Source: Castor canadensis (lineage: Eukaryota; Chordata; Mammalia; Rodentia; Castoridae). Taken from it: DNA of 64,000 nt. Below, piece after piece: positions 1 to 11,600 of the stretch. Every line of letters begins with the position of its first letter. Within the stretch, counting starts at the first letter, position 1. The translations under genes were made by a program, and so were the position numbers. Location of the stretch: contig NC_133389.1 in assembly GCF_047511655.1 (NCBI RefSeq), forward strand, positions 39,663,295-39,727,294, read 5' to 3'. The notes beneath the pieces are model-generated. The model was not told the DNA's origin. It was given only the letters and a program-made list of their open reading frames with translations, and searched no databases.

Positions 1-2195
1 CCCTCTCCCATTCCCTGCAGGTTTTCCCACCTGGTTGCCAGAGAACATGAAAGCCCTTTTATCTGTCTATCTGGTCAACCCTTGGGCAGAAAGCAAGGGC
101 AGAGGGAAGGAGATCTGAGGGTAGATCCTGAAGATCATTTGTCAGGGGAATGAATGTTTACTAATTTTAGACGAGCACAACCAGTTACAGAATTGGATGA
201 CTTCTCTAAGGTATGTAAAAATATAAGGGAGTGGCACTTAAAGAACTAAAATATAACCCAGCGTGAGGCAAACTGAAGAGCTGGAAAAAAAAATGTACCA
301 TTGGGCTTTAAAGGCAAAAGTGTTATTTTATCTCAAAATAGGTTTCATCTATTAACAATAGCAAAAATATAATCATACAAATCCACATAAACATAATGCT
401 AATCACTTTGAATGTAATCTGGGTCCCCACGGAAGCTGTGTGTATGTGAGCTGAGTCCCTTTCAAACTTAGGATCGGGGGTTTAAGGCACCTGTATGTAA
501 CTCAGATTTAGACTAGCAGTTGCCTTCAAGAGATTATGTAATAAGGGAATAACCAGGCAGGCATATGGTTGAGCTGGCTTTTGCTGAGTCAAGGAGTGAA
601 ACTGTGATGTCTTCCTCAACACCTTCTCTAGGGCTGGGCTCTGTGGCTGAGAGTTTCCATCTTGTTCTTTCCTTGCCCAGGAGAGTTGATGTCTTTGCTA
701 ATTCATCAGTACCAAGGCCTGGTATGACCCAATGTTGGGCCAGTCCCAGTTATAACAGTAGTAAAAGATTATGAAGGCCAGTGCATGTCGGCAGGAGGGC
801 GGGGAGGCAGTGAAAGGAAAGAGAAATCAAGTAGCCAGGAGACCCAGGCCAAAGCAGGGCTGTGAGTAGATACAAAGACATTGAAGAATATATACCTAGA
901 GAAACAAGGATCAGAAAAATGGAGAACTAGAAGATAGAGAGATATTGAGAGACTTCATGGGTTTTGGAAATATTGCTCCTAGCTTGGTATTTAAGCATAA
1001 TTAATTCTTCCTGGGGGTGGGGTAGAAAGCATTGACTTGGATCTATAGCTTTTTCTCTATCTATCTATTCATTTATCTATCTATCTCTATCTCTGTCTAT
1101 ATCTAGCCTGAAATGGACCCTGGTGAATTTCAAGTCCAAGGGAACAGCATGTAATAGTGGGGGCCCAAGGCATGAACAGTGAGATCAAACATATGCCCAG
1201 AGGAATCATGACAGAGCCACGGCTCAAACTATTGACTGTAGTGTGAACATGAACCTTGCTTTCTCTACCTCATGGCAGGATATAATGAAATGTGTAAGCA
1301 AAATGCATTGGATAATAGGAGATACTGATTTTTTTTTGTAATACATGTTCTTAGAATTTTCACTTAAAAATCAAATCAATCATTTTGCCAATAGAAAAGC
1401 CACAGCAGTGTTTTAAGTATGCAGATCTGACACAAAATGAATGTAATCCTTTATTTTAAAAAATGTTGTATATGAAAAGACCTTCTCCCTAGCATTGACT
1501 TTCTAGTGGAGCTATTTTGGGATGAGTAGGCTTCATGAAATTAGAACTCTCACATATATACTATAATGACTAGCCTTAAAGTAGTTGACCTCAGGGCGAC
1601 CTCACCTCAGGTGCTCTGAGGCTGTATCAGACAAGTATTTATAATCTATTTAGAAAACTATACAGGAGTCATTGAGAAAATAACTAAGGTAGGTTTAACA
1701 AAGGCCTTGGTTGTGTAGATCTGGCTGTCAGAATGACAGAAAGTCAGAAAAAGGTCTGTATGGTGTTGACAGGTTCTCAGGGAAGTTGAGAAGAATGTCA
1801 GCTGGGCCTGGAGGGAGGCAGAGAATCTGAAGCATGCAAAAGAGTGTGCTGCTTGAGGGGTGGAGATCATTTGTGCAGAGGAAAGCATGAGAACCAACTG
1901 TGCTGAGGATCCAGGGTCAGGAGACTGAAAACACTTGTCCCTAAAACATCTGAAGTTGAACTCCTTCTCAGAAGCCACTGGTTCCTGAAATATCTGGGTC
2001 ACTTGAGGTAGAAGCTCTTTGTGAATTCAGCGCACAAGTTGCCACTGGAACATCATTCAAATGTCAGCTTCCTTCTTCCTGTGAGCTGGCAGTGATGACT
2101 GAAAACAATGACACTGTATACTAGTGGTGAGAATGTCTATCTTAACACTATAACAGTAGCATTTGCTGGATTATTATTATTATTTAGTTAGTTAT
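1..2195. other. Intergenic, no gene seen
   Basis: No coding pattern or recognisable mobile element except a short CTAT-type microsatellite near 1053-1106. The small open frames have no coding character. Confidence 0.6.
1053..1106. repeat. Imperfect (CTAT)n microsatellite
   Basis: Runs of CTAT/ATCT interrupted by ATTC, CTC and CTG. Confidence 0.85.
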
Positions 2196-2210
2196 TTGTG
2201 TGTTTTCATT

Positions 2211-2397
2211 TTTTGCAGTACTGGGGTTTGAATTCAGGGCCCGCACCTTGAACCACTCCATTAACCCTTTTTTGTGATGGGGTTTTTCGAGATTGGGTCT
2301 CACGAACTATTTGCCCAGACTGGCTTTGAACTGCCATCCTCCTATCTTTGCCTCCTGAGTAGCTAGAATTACAGGAATGAGCCACTGACACCTGGCT
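2211..2397 (-). mobile_element. B1+ID-like composite SINE
   Basis: Read on the minus strand, a B1-like unit (GGCTCATTCCTGTAATTCTAG near its start) is followed by an ID-like tRNA-derived unit whose B box appears here as the complement of GGGTTTGAATTCAGGGC. Confidence 0.8.
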
Positions 2398-2427
2398 GGT
2401 TTTTGTTTTTGTTTTTGTTTGTTTGTT

Positions 2428-2527
2428 GAGACAGGGTCTCACTATGCAGTCCATGCTGGCTTGGAACTCTTGATCCTCCTGCCTCAGCCTCCCAAGTGCT
2501 GGGAATGCAGGTGTGAACCACCATGCC
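2428..2527 (-). mobile_element. B1-like SINE
   Basis: GAGACAGGGTCTCACTATGC through CCCAAGTGCTGGGAATGCAG and GTGTGAACCACCATGCCC is a classic antisense rodent B1 unit (7SL-derived), directly beside the composite SINE. Confidence 0.85.
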
Positions 2528-2666
2528 CCACTATTTATTAATTTTAAATAACAACCAAGGGGCCTTAAAATAGGCACAAGTAGCTTCACTCGTAAATTTG
2601 ACCAAACACTTATAGAAGAAACAATATATAATCTTCCAGAAAATTGAAGAGAAGGGAATATGTCTT

Positions 2667-2990
2667 CTTCTTTTCTTAAGTATTGGGATTTGAACTCTGG
2701 GCCTTTTCTTGCTAGGCAGGCACTCTACCAACTGAGCCATGTCCCCAGCTCATTTGGCTTTAGTTATTTTTCAAATAGAGTCTCACATTTTTGCCTGCAC
2801 TGGTCTGGACTAAGATCTTCCTATTTACACCTCCTGTACAACATGGAGGACAGATATGGGCCATCATGCCCAGCTTATTAGTTGAGATGGAGTCTGATAA
2901 CTTTTTGCCCAGGCTGACCTCAAACCACGATCTTCTCAAATTCTGTCTTCTGAGTAGCTGGGGTAATAGGCATGAACCACTGTGGTCCAG
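2667..2990 (-). mobile_element. ID-like unit plus two B1-like units
   Basis: The antisense ID-like unit (GGATTTGAACTCTGGGCC, then GCTAGGCAGGCACTCTACCA) is followed by two diverged B1-like halves, the second ending GTAGCTGGGGTAATAGGCAT. The cluster is inserted in the old L1. Confidence 0.7.
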
Positions 2991-3362
2991 AAGAAAATAC
3001 TTCTCAACTCAATCTATGTAGCTGGTATTACCCTAATTTCAAAACTAGACAAAGACATGTCAAGAGAAGAAATTATAGATCAATATTTCTCATGGACATA
3101 GATTCAAAAATTCTTAATAAAGTTGTAACAAATTGAATCCAGTATTAAAAGGATAATAGATTATAACTAAGCAGAATTTAACCCAGGAATTCAAGATAGG
3201 ATTAACATTCAGAAAGCAATCTAATTTCCCATATTAATTAACTAAGAGAGAAAAGATAAATGATTTCCTTACTGGCATTTGACAAAATCCAATCTCCATT
3301 CCTGATTAAAAGCTCTTTGCAAACTAGGATTGAAAGGGAACTTCCTCAACTTGATAAACAGA

Positions 3363-3726
3363 ATGTGTTAGCTTTCTATGACTGTGATAAAACACCTGAA
3401 ATTAATCAACTCATAAGGAGGAAAATTTTATTTTGGTCATAGTTTTGGTGGTGTCAATTCTTTGTCCATTGGTCTTTTGGGCCTGTGATAAGGCAGTATA
3501 AAATGGAGAAGAGTATGTAAAAAGGAAGCCAATCACTTCTTGGTGGCCGGGAGACAAAAAAGAGAAACAAAGGGGCAGGGGTCCAAGCACCCCCTCCAAA
3601 GGCATGGCCCCAGTGACCTAACTTCTCACTAGACCCTGCCTCTTAAATGTTCTACCACCTCTCAGTAGTGCTAGGCACCAAACCTTTAACACGTGGACCT
3701 TTAGCACTCCAGATTCGAACTACAGC
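3363..3726 (-). mobile_element. MaLR-type (ORR1/MT-like) solitary LTR
   Basis: Starts TGTGTTAGCTTTCTATGACT and ends near CTACAGCA. The internal order (TTTATTTTGG, GGGCCTGTGATAAGGCAG, CCCAGTGACCTAACTTC, CCTTTAACACGTGGACC) matches the antisense of rodent ORR1/MT LTRs as I remember them. It interrupts the L1 ORF2 sequence. No internal region or coding capacity. Confidence 0.65.
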
Positions 3727-3815
3727 AGGGCATCTACAGAAAATCCCCATACCTAGCAACATGCTTAATGGTCAAAGATGAATGCTTTCCCTTTAAGATC
3801 AAGAGTAAGATAAGG

Positions 3816-4015
3816 GGTGCTGGGCACCAGTGGGTCTCGCCCATAATCTGAGCTATCTGGAAGGCTGAAATCAAGACACCAGTCCAGGCAACTACTTTGA
3901 GAGACCCCCATCTCCAAAGTAACCAGAACAAAATGAACTAGAGGCTTGACTCAAGTGGTAGAACACCTGCTTTCTAAGTGTGAAGCTCTGAGTTCAGACC
4001 TCAGTCCAACAACAA
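3816..4015 (+). mobile_element. B1+ID-like composite SINE
   Basis: A diverged B1-like unit is followed by the ID-like A box (GACTCAAGTGGTAGAACACC) and B box (GAGTTCAGACCTC), then an AAC-rich tail. Confidence 0.75.
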
Positions 4016-4035
4016 CAACAACAAAAATAAGATAA

Positions 4036-4325
4036 GAGGTGTGGTGGCTCACACCATAATTCTAGCCACTTGGCTAGAATTATGAGGAGGATTGAGGTTC
4101 AGGCAAAAAGTTAGTGAGACCCAATCTGAAAGAACAAGCTGGATGTGCTGGTACACACCTGTGATCTCAGCTACACAGGAGGTCTAGGTAGGAGAATAGT
4201 TGTCTGAGGATGGCCTAGGGCAAAACCTTGGGACTCTATCTGAAAAATAACTGAAGCAAAAACAAGTCTGGGGTAAGGCTCAAGTGGTGGAGCAAGTGCT
4301 GTGTCCTGAATTCAAACAGTATTAC
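4036..4325 (+). mobile_element. B1-like units plus ID-like unit, with internal palindrome
   Basis: GTGTGGTGGCTCACACCATA opens a B1-like unit, repeated at 4139 (GGATGTGCTGGTACACACCT), followed by an ID-like unit (GGCTCAAGTGGTGGAGCAAG). A 30-bp palindrome at 4055-4084 is inserted in the first unit. Confidence 0.7.
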
Positions 4326-4326
4326 A

Positions 4327-4452
4327 ATAACAAAGAAAGAGAGGAGAGGACAGGGAGCAGGGGGAGGAGAGGACAGAGAAGGAGAGGGGAGGGAAGAAGA
4401 TGAGAGTGGAGGGGAGGAGGGGGAAGAGAAAAGAGAAAAGAATAAGATAAGG
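4327..4452. repeat. Purine-rich low-complexity tract
   Basis: Almost pure A/G for about 125 bases (GAGGAGAGGACAGGG-type units), directly after the SINE tail. Confidence 0.85.
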
Positions 4453-4624
4453 ACGTCTGCTCTCAGGGCTCCCTTTCAACATGCACTGGAGATTGTGACC
4501 AATGCAATAAACAAGAAACAAGGATCAAAGTTTTGATTGGCTCAGGCCTGACACCAACAAGAGTGGCTGAGTTGTCCAGGAATGTCTCTTATGTTCTCCA
4601 GCACATGTCTGAACATAAGATGTA

Positions 4625-4815
4625 TTACTTGTGTAAACCAGCTTGGCCACTGTGTAGCTGTGTGACCTCGAAACACCCCTTAACCTCTTGGAACCTCAAC
4701 TTCCTCAACGTTGGTATGAGCATATAGCAACCCCCTGGCAGATTTGCTGTGAGGTTAAGTGGAGAAAATATGCTTGTGAAAGTGCAGATAAACTGTAAAA
4801 GGCTATTCCAGCATT
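4625..4815 (+). mobile_element. MIR element
   Basis: CTGTGTGACCTCGAAACACC, then TTAACCTCTTGGAACCTCAA, and GCTGTGAGGTTAAGTGGAGA keep the order of the MIR core (tRNA-derived ancient mammalian SINE). Confidence 0.7.
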
Positions 4816-6809
4816 TGTTTTTGCTACACTCATGCGGATTGGTAAGAGGGAGCTATGTGATCCACTGAGGCTGCAGCAGGCAGGTGTGAAGACTTGGAAT
4901 TTGAGGAGCTGGGTGTAGACTAGGTTCTTGAACAGGGGCTAGGGCTTGGCTAGAGATGTGCCCCCCAGGTGGTAGTGGGACCGAGCCACAGACATGCTGG
5001 TTGGGATGCCAGCTTGGGTTATGCCACTGCTCCGGTGGGGTAGAGTTAGAGTACTGGGAGGACAGGGCAGGGGACATGAGAGCCCTGGGTGAGATTGTCC
5101 ACAGGTCCCGTCCTTATTCCTCTGCTCTCTTTGATGACCTTTAGATGCTCTCTCCATCTGCAAAGACTCTTCCTGGTTTAGAGAAAAGTGACCTGGCAAA
5201 ATAACCCACAGTGGGACCCTGCGGGGTTGGTGACTCAACACTTAACTTCTTTGGGGAGCATCTGCCTTTTGAGGTCTCAGAGAAAAGGCAGTGCTTACAG
5301 TGACTCTTCAGGACTTCACAGGGGCGCTGGGGCTCCTACCCAGGAGATATTTTAGGTCACATTTTCTGCATGGAGTCTCCTCTTAGAATGAGTTGACTGA
5401 CTGCTTGCCCTGTAGCAGTTGTTGGAGGAGGCAGGTGAATAGCCTTCATGAGAGAATGAAGCAACTTTCTAGGAGGAAGCACCACACGGGGGAGAGAAGA
5501 AGATGGGGAGAAACAGGGATGATGTGGTGGTTAAACGTCTGCCCACAGATGGATCCATGAGGAGGACTCAACCATACAAAAGCCAGCTAGTCCAGCTGGC
5601 CACTGGGGAATGGCCAGAAGTACCTGATCAGGCATTTGCTTGAGGGAGAGAATGAATATATTCAAACTTGTAATTAAGAAATCATAAAGCATTATGTTCC
5701 AGGTCTGGGAACAAAAACTTGCCTTGTTAGATGGTTGCCTCAGATGATGGGAAGCTACAGTGACTTGTTCTGGTCACTACTCTGCTTGGCAAGTCCTCCT
5801 GTATAATTTCCATGGGTTTGAAAAGCTGTGTCACTTCTGGATGGATGACAGTTGTGCACTTTCGGGGTGGGGTAGGTCAAAGGTGTGGAACCTATGAGCT
5901 TTAACTGTCGAAAACAATGAGGAATAAAACACAAAAAATGAAGAATGACATTATTTTGATGTTCTTTAGTTGTGATAAAAAAAATCCAAGAAGGATGAAC
6001 TACTGGCAATCACTTTTGATTGACCATAGTCTTAGTGCTCCAATATCTGAACTCCTTTCTTCTACAGAGGCTGCACATACCAGATGTGCATTCTCCAGGT
6101 CTCTTTTGCAGCAGGGACTTGAGCACAGGCCATAGGCTCCACCTACCCAATCCCCAATCTGAAACTTTCTTTGGGGAGAGGGCTGTACAAGTGAGGCAGC
6201 AGCAGCCCACCTGCCTGCCCCAGGCCTGGAGGAGTAGGTGTATATTTTGCAAAGGCAGTGAGGTGCCTTTCCTGTGGAGACTGGAGCACGCATATGCCAT
6301 TGGTTTCTTTCAAACTCTGACCATGCTGCCAGCTTTGCTTTGCTGCCTGGGGCAAAATAACACCCTGCTACCAAGAACTCTCTTTATAAATTCCTCTTGT
6401 TTATTTCTCAGTGCCCTTCCCTTGCCCTTCAGCTACTCTGTGTCCTTGCACCACTTTAATCTCTACACTTGAAACAGAGCCTCCATAGCACAAGTGTATG
6501 CACTTATGGTTCAGTGTCCACACAGAGCTGGTCCTGGACCTCCTACAGGGAGACACCAGAAAGTACATGACAAAGGAAGCACTCACCACAAAAGTCACAA
6601 AATGGACTAAGACTTTTATAAATAGAAATGGTCTTATAGGTCATTATGTCTTTAGGGATGAGGGATTTGTGGTATGACTGCATGCATGGTATGACTTCAT
6701 GTATAACTGCATGCTTCTCTTGAAGTTTCACTCAAGTGTGATTTTTACCATACTATACTGCTTCTCCCCTTGCTAGAGGCATTTATTTGGCAAAAATAAT
6801 TACTCATTA
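4816..6809. other. Intergenic, no gene seen
   Basis: Apparently unique sequence. Overlapping open frames on both strands at 6000-6472 (up to 150 codons) have no recognisable domain and no splice or promoter context. Confidence 0.5.
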
Positions 6810-7237
6810 TAAAGTTCAATGAAAAAGTCCTAAACTTGCGGAATATTTGGAACTGTCATTTGCTGTAGTAAGAAGGTAAATTGGTATAACTACTTATCAA
6901 AATTGTTTGACAGTTTTTATTAAACCATAGACCAGCACAAAGAAATACCACTCTTGATATATCTCAAAATACATGTGTACCTGTGTACATCAAAGTATAT
7001 GTACACACAATGCTCAAAGGATCTTGAATCAGAAGAGCCAAAGACCGTGCAAAGAACCTAAATATCCTGCAGAAGAATGGATCTACTGTAGGATATTCTC
7101 ACAATGGAAAACTGTACAGCAGTGACAATGAAGTGCTGCAGCATGCTACAATGTGAATCTTACCAGAGAAGACAGACACACAAGAATACATACAATGTGT
7201 AAACCATTGCATTTCTGTGAAGTTCAGAACCAATGTT
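6810..7237 (+). mobile_element. Old L1/HAL1-like 3' fragment
   Basis: The order AAATACCACTCTTGATATAT, CTAAATATCCTGCAGAAGAA, GTGCTGCAGCATGCTACAAT and ATGAATCTT-like text matches the region near the 3' end of old L1/HAL1 elements. Diverged. Confidence 0.5.
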
Positions 7238-7238
7238 G

Positions 7239-8241
7239 TGTTAGAAGCCAGGAGTGTGGTACCTTGGTGGAGCGAGCTTTTTCTCGTTCCCTTGTTGGAG
7301 AGAGCTTTCTCTTGCTCCTGGTTATTACTGAACCTAACTGGGGCCTAACTGGGCAGCAACAGAGATGCAGAAAGGACACAGGATAGACAGACAGACAGAA
7401 AGTGGGATCAGGTGTTTGGTGCTTAGGTGGAGATGCATAACCCTCATTGCTTCTTTTCTCTATTATTCTCTTAATTTACGCTGCTTTTTTTCTCTATCTT
7501 TATTCTTTAAGGCCTACCTCTTTCACAGATCTTTAAAAGCTTGCTTCTAAAGTCTTCTTTAAAACCTTGCTTTGCTATTCTTTAAAACCTCTTTCCCTAG
7601 ACTCACTCTGTCCCATGTTTTCTTTAGCTTTTCTTCAGCATAATCTCTCTTAAAGTCTTTGCCCCCAGACTTGTACTGTCACATGTTCTCTTTTTAGCTT
7701 TCTTAAAGTCTCAGCCCTCAGACTTGCTAGAAATTCCCCTTTCGCAATTCTCCTTGAGCAAGTCTTTTCCCTCCAGAAATCTCCCTCCAGCACTTTCCCT
7801 TCAGCAATTCATTTTCCCCCTTTGGCAATCCTTTTCCCTTCCAAAGCCTCCCATTTCAGAAAGCCAAAATCCCAAAAGCCAAGCAAAAAGCCCCAAAGCA
7901 AAAGCCCAAAGCAAACAGCCACACCTCCCCTCCCCGCCCAGTCCTCCTTCAGTGAGTTTTTTATATCCAGTGGTAAACAGGATGGAGCAGTGGTTCTCAG
8001 GGAGGGGCGTGACAATCTGCATTCCTGCTTCTCTGAAGGTAAACAACTTAGGAGAAGCAGCTGTTCTGCATTTTCCTTTTCTGTGGCCAGGGCTGTGCCA
8101 ATCTTGGCCTACAGATAAACATCTTAGGAAAAAGCAGTTGAACTGCATCTCACCTTGCTTATTTCCAGTTCTCACAGGCTTCTCATAATCCACTCTCCAC
8201 ACCTTGGGGTATGGTAACCTTAAGCAGCTAAGGTGCTAACA
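7239..8241 (-). mobile_element. Candidate endogenous-retrovirus solitary LTR
   Basis: About 1 kb bounded by TGTTAG (7239-7244) and CTAACA (8236-8241), the inverted TG...CA ends expected of an LTR. On the minus strand, going inward from 8241, there is a roughly 75-bp imperfect direct repeat (about 8037-8070 and 8112-8146), a GC box at 8001-8012, a TATA-like ATATAAAAAA at 7957-7966, a long G/A-rich region with degenerate repeats, and AATAAA at 7499-7504. The order U3 enhancer repeats, TATA, R, poly(A) signal fits a minus-strand LTR. I found no convincing target-site duplication and do not recognise the family, so this remains a candidate. Apparent reading frames inside it are low-complexity. 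Confidence 0.45.
7599..7727. repeat. Degenerate tandem repeat inside the candidate LTR
   Basis: AGACT(C/T) units beginning at 7599, 7667 and 7720 share CATGTT(T/C)TCTTT, TAGCTTT and CTTAAAGTCT. Spacing is 68 and then 53 bases. Confidence 0.6.
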
Positions 8242-8249
8242 ACTTTCTA

Positions 8250-8338
8250 TTTCCTTCCTTCTTTCCTTCTTCCCTCCCTCCTTCCCCATCTTCCTTTCTT
8301 TCCTTCCTTCCTTCCGTCCGTCCTTCCTTTCTTTCTTA
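8250..8338. repeat. (TTCC)n pyrimidine repeat
   Basis: TTCC/CTTT units with CCGTCCGT near the end. It adjoins the following antisense SINE, so it is the expanded tail of that SINE. Confidence 0.85.
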
Positions 8339-8640
8339 TACTGCAGTTTAAATTCAGAGCTTTGAGCTTACTAGGCACAAGATCTACCACTTGAGCCATA
8401 TCCCCTAGTCCTTCTGCTTTGGTTATTTTTGAGATGGGGGGGGTCTCCCTTTTTGCCAAAATCAGCCTGAAGCCTCTAATTTAAGCTTCCTTGCCATAAC
8501 TTGGATGACACACCCAACTCTTTCTTCCACTGATTTGGGATCTTGCAAAGTTTTTGCCCTGGTTGGCCTTAAACCACCATCCTCCTGGTCTCAACCTCTC
8601 AAGTAGCTAGGAATACAGGTGTGAGTCATTGGCGCCTGGC
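8337..8640 (-). mobile_element. ID-like unit plus B1-like units
   Basis: Antisense ID-like unit (TAGGCACAAGATCTACCACT, TGAGCCATATCCCC) followed by diverged B1-like sequence ending GTAGCTAGGAATACAGGTGT. Confidence 0.7.
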
Positions 8641-11600
8641 TAATTTTGTATTTCTTAAGCTGGATTACCACATGAGTTCACTTTGTAAGGATTCACCTGG
8701 CTGTCTTCTTATGATTTGAGTACTTTTTTTGTTTATGAGTTAGGCTTTAATAAAAACACTAATTTAAAAAATCTCTGACAACACAGATAAAACAGCTTTA
8801 AAAAAAGAAAGATAGTTAGCTCCTTTTAAACTAAAGCCCCTCCCAAAAGTGAAAAGACTTAAAAAAAAAAGTTCTGAATCAGCCAGACTAAATCCCCCAA
8901 AGTCCACATAGTTTGGTCATATGTCTTTTGTCTCTGGAGATCCACTCTGTCCTCTCCAGGGCCTTACTATAGGCACCTGTGTCTATTTTAGACACACTTT
9001 TAACACCCTTGGTAGTTTGTCACTCCAGTGCACAATATTTTAAAAGAAAAAAATTGACAGAAAAATCTGCTGAGAAAATGAGTATTCTGGGGGAGATACC
9101 AAAAGCCAGTCCTTTAAAATGGCAGAAATGAAACTCAGAAGGCAAGAATACAAGCTTATATTGATATGGGATCTTTTAGGGCCAGGGACAATGCTTTTTA
9201 CACCTGCTCCTGAGAACTTCCTTGTATCAGAGAATAGTCCAAAAACCTGTGCACATTGTCAATCTCTTATTCTTATGAAAAGTTCAGATCCTTAGTGCAA
9301 ACAAGTGTGGACCTAGATAGAACATTTCAAAAAGAGCTCCACAACAAGGTCAGGAAGTTGTGAAAGTAGATGTGAGGTACAGCAAGAAGGACTAGCCACA
9401 TAAGTCTAAGAATTGGGATCAAAAAAGCCAAGATGGGAGCTGAGCCAGGCTAGGGGTGGGGCTCAGCCCTCCAACAGCCCTGAGAGGACTGGGATAGAGT
9501 AGAGGACAGTTGGATTTAATCAGAAGCCATCCACCACTAAAATATTTCTAAAGAAACATAAGCAAGTTATACTTTTTGCTCTTCCAAACAATGGCATACT
9601 TCCTGGGGCAAGGTAAAAGAGTGGGATTTCTTTGTCTCACTAACCTCTAGTTTAACCTTCCAGGGTCATGCCCAGGAAGAAGACTGACAGCTCTCGTCTT
9701 AGCCTTTGCTGAGAATGGATTGCCCTCCCTCAGCCATGCCCTCTGCTGGCCCTGCCCCTCATCCCTAGGGCTGGGACATAGTCTGGGAGCTGGAAGGACA
9801 GGAGCAGTAACATCTCATGAGGGCTGAGTAAGGGACACTGGAGAAAGCCTCAGTTTCTCAGTCTTTGGGAGATTTTTTTTCACAAGCTTAGAAAATGAAC
9901 ACCTGAGTCTCCATATTGTCTAATTCCAAAACCAACTGTCCCCAAAGCTTTTGGACTGACCTTCTCTAGTACTATCTCAACATGTCAGTACAGTTGGCAG
10001 ACACAAAGTGTCCCGTGGGAATAAAAATAAACACAAATAATATTGCTACAGAGTTAGGAAAATGATGGGGATGGGGTGTAGAGGCAGTTTAAGAGGCAAT
10101 TGTTGCCACAGCCCAGGATTAGCAAATTTGAGGTTTGGGGATAGCAAAAAAAAAAAAAAAGAAAGAAAAAAAGGAGAGAATATCAAAGTTGAAAGAATTA
10201 CAGTAATTATAATTGTTTTCTTTCTCTATGGTATGCACAAAGAGTAAGTGTTAGAATAATAACTCATTTTAAGTAATGGGTGGGGCCTCTGCTAAGAGAG
10301 AGGGAAGGACCAGTGCCCAAGGGAGAGTCACAGGAGTGGATACCAAGGGCCACCTGGGAGCATGATCCTGTCTCTCACAATGAAAGTTAAGAACCCCACT
10401 ATTTGGAAAGTCCTTTGTCAGCCTTTTTGTGCTATACTTGTAGCACTAAATTGGTGTTTACTTAACAGGCATGGATTTAAGAAGTAATTCCAGTAAGCAA
10501 ATGGCCCATAAAACTTTTTTCCCTCATTCTGACTTTGCAAAGCAATAATACCTGTCAAGGCCAAAATTCAGTAGAAGACTGCACACGCCTAGATGTGCCA
10601 GATGTGTCTGTGCAAGAGGCACAATGCCTGACTCCAGGGGTTGCCATTCACAATGTAGTTACTGTAAAGGGTGTTCTGGAGTTGAGTGGTATCCAACTTG
10701 CCCAAGTTCATTGCCAGGAAGTCTTTCATGGGTCATTTTCAGCCCTCTCTCATGATATATTTAAAGGGTGACTTTTCCAAGTCTTGACTCTGACACTTTC
10801 CCTTCACCAAGCAGGTGATTCTGCTCCCTCCTCTCCCCAGTCTTTTTGGAAAATCCGGTTTAAGAAATGGAGATCACATTGACTGCCTGCCACCCCAACT
10901 AAAAATGCATCTTTTCCTGGGCCCACCTCTCCTTCTCCCTGTAAGAGAAGCAGGAGCCCCCTGCCTCTCACTGAAGCTCATCTGAACCTTCTCAGGACTC
11001 AGAGCACAGTCTACAGGTGACTCCCTGGCCTGAGCAAGAGGGGCCCCTTCTGGCTCTGTCGTTCTGCACTGAGCAGGGAGGCTGGAGACAAGAAGACATG
11101 CCCATGTAGGTCCACAGCTCACACTTTAAGGATATGTTCTGGGTACTGGAGACTTCAGAATCTCCTGCTCAAACGGCCTTGTACCACTTCAGAGCCTCTG
11201 AGGACCTTGTTTGATGCATCTGCCCAATGTCTTGAGAAGTGGTCAGCAGAATGCTATGGGGATGCAGAAGATGAATGAAGCTTGGATGTACTGGTTAGAT
11301 TTGCACATGAGTGTACACATGTCCCCTCATGATGCCCTGAGGAGCAAGAAGTGGAAGAGGTCTGGGGGCTGGGATAACTTTTTCCATGACACTGTATCTG
11401 GAGCAGAACACCAAGGAATTTGAGCATTCTAAATTCATCTTTGACCTTCTGAGTTATGAAGGTAGAAGTATAGAATGTATCTTACAGTTTTATTAGCTTG
11501 ATTGGTGCATTTAAGTATCAAGATAGGCAGGCATGGTAGGCATGGTAGGCAAGTTCCCATGTGAATTCTTTCCCTTGACCCTGCAAATTCTAGGCTCAGG

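Larger units (their letters stand above)
2555..4530 (+). mobile_element. Old L1 ORF2 fragment, broken by SINEs and an LTR
   Basis: Pieces at about 2555-2662, 3000-3360, 3727-3812 and 4445-4530 together follow the L1 ORF2 reverse-transcriptase region in order. A decayed frame at 3260-3360 reads like the AFDKIQ...FLIKSL part of L1 reverse transcriptase. SINEs and an antisense LTR (3363-3726) separate the pieces. It is heavily mutated and cannot be functional. Confidence 0.65.

Noticed and set aside
7724..8202. Overlapping frames of 154 and 133 codons on opposite strands
   Set aside because: They fall in the low-complexity part of the candidate LTR; their Pro/Ser/Lys-rich sequence reflects base composition.
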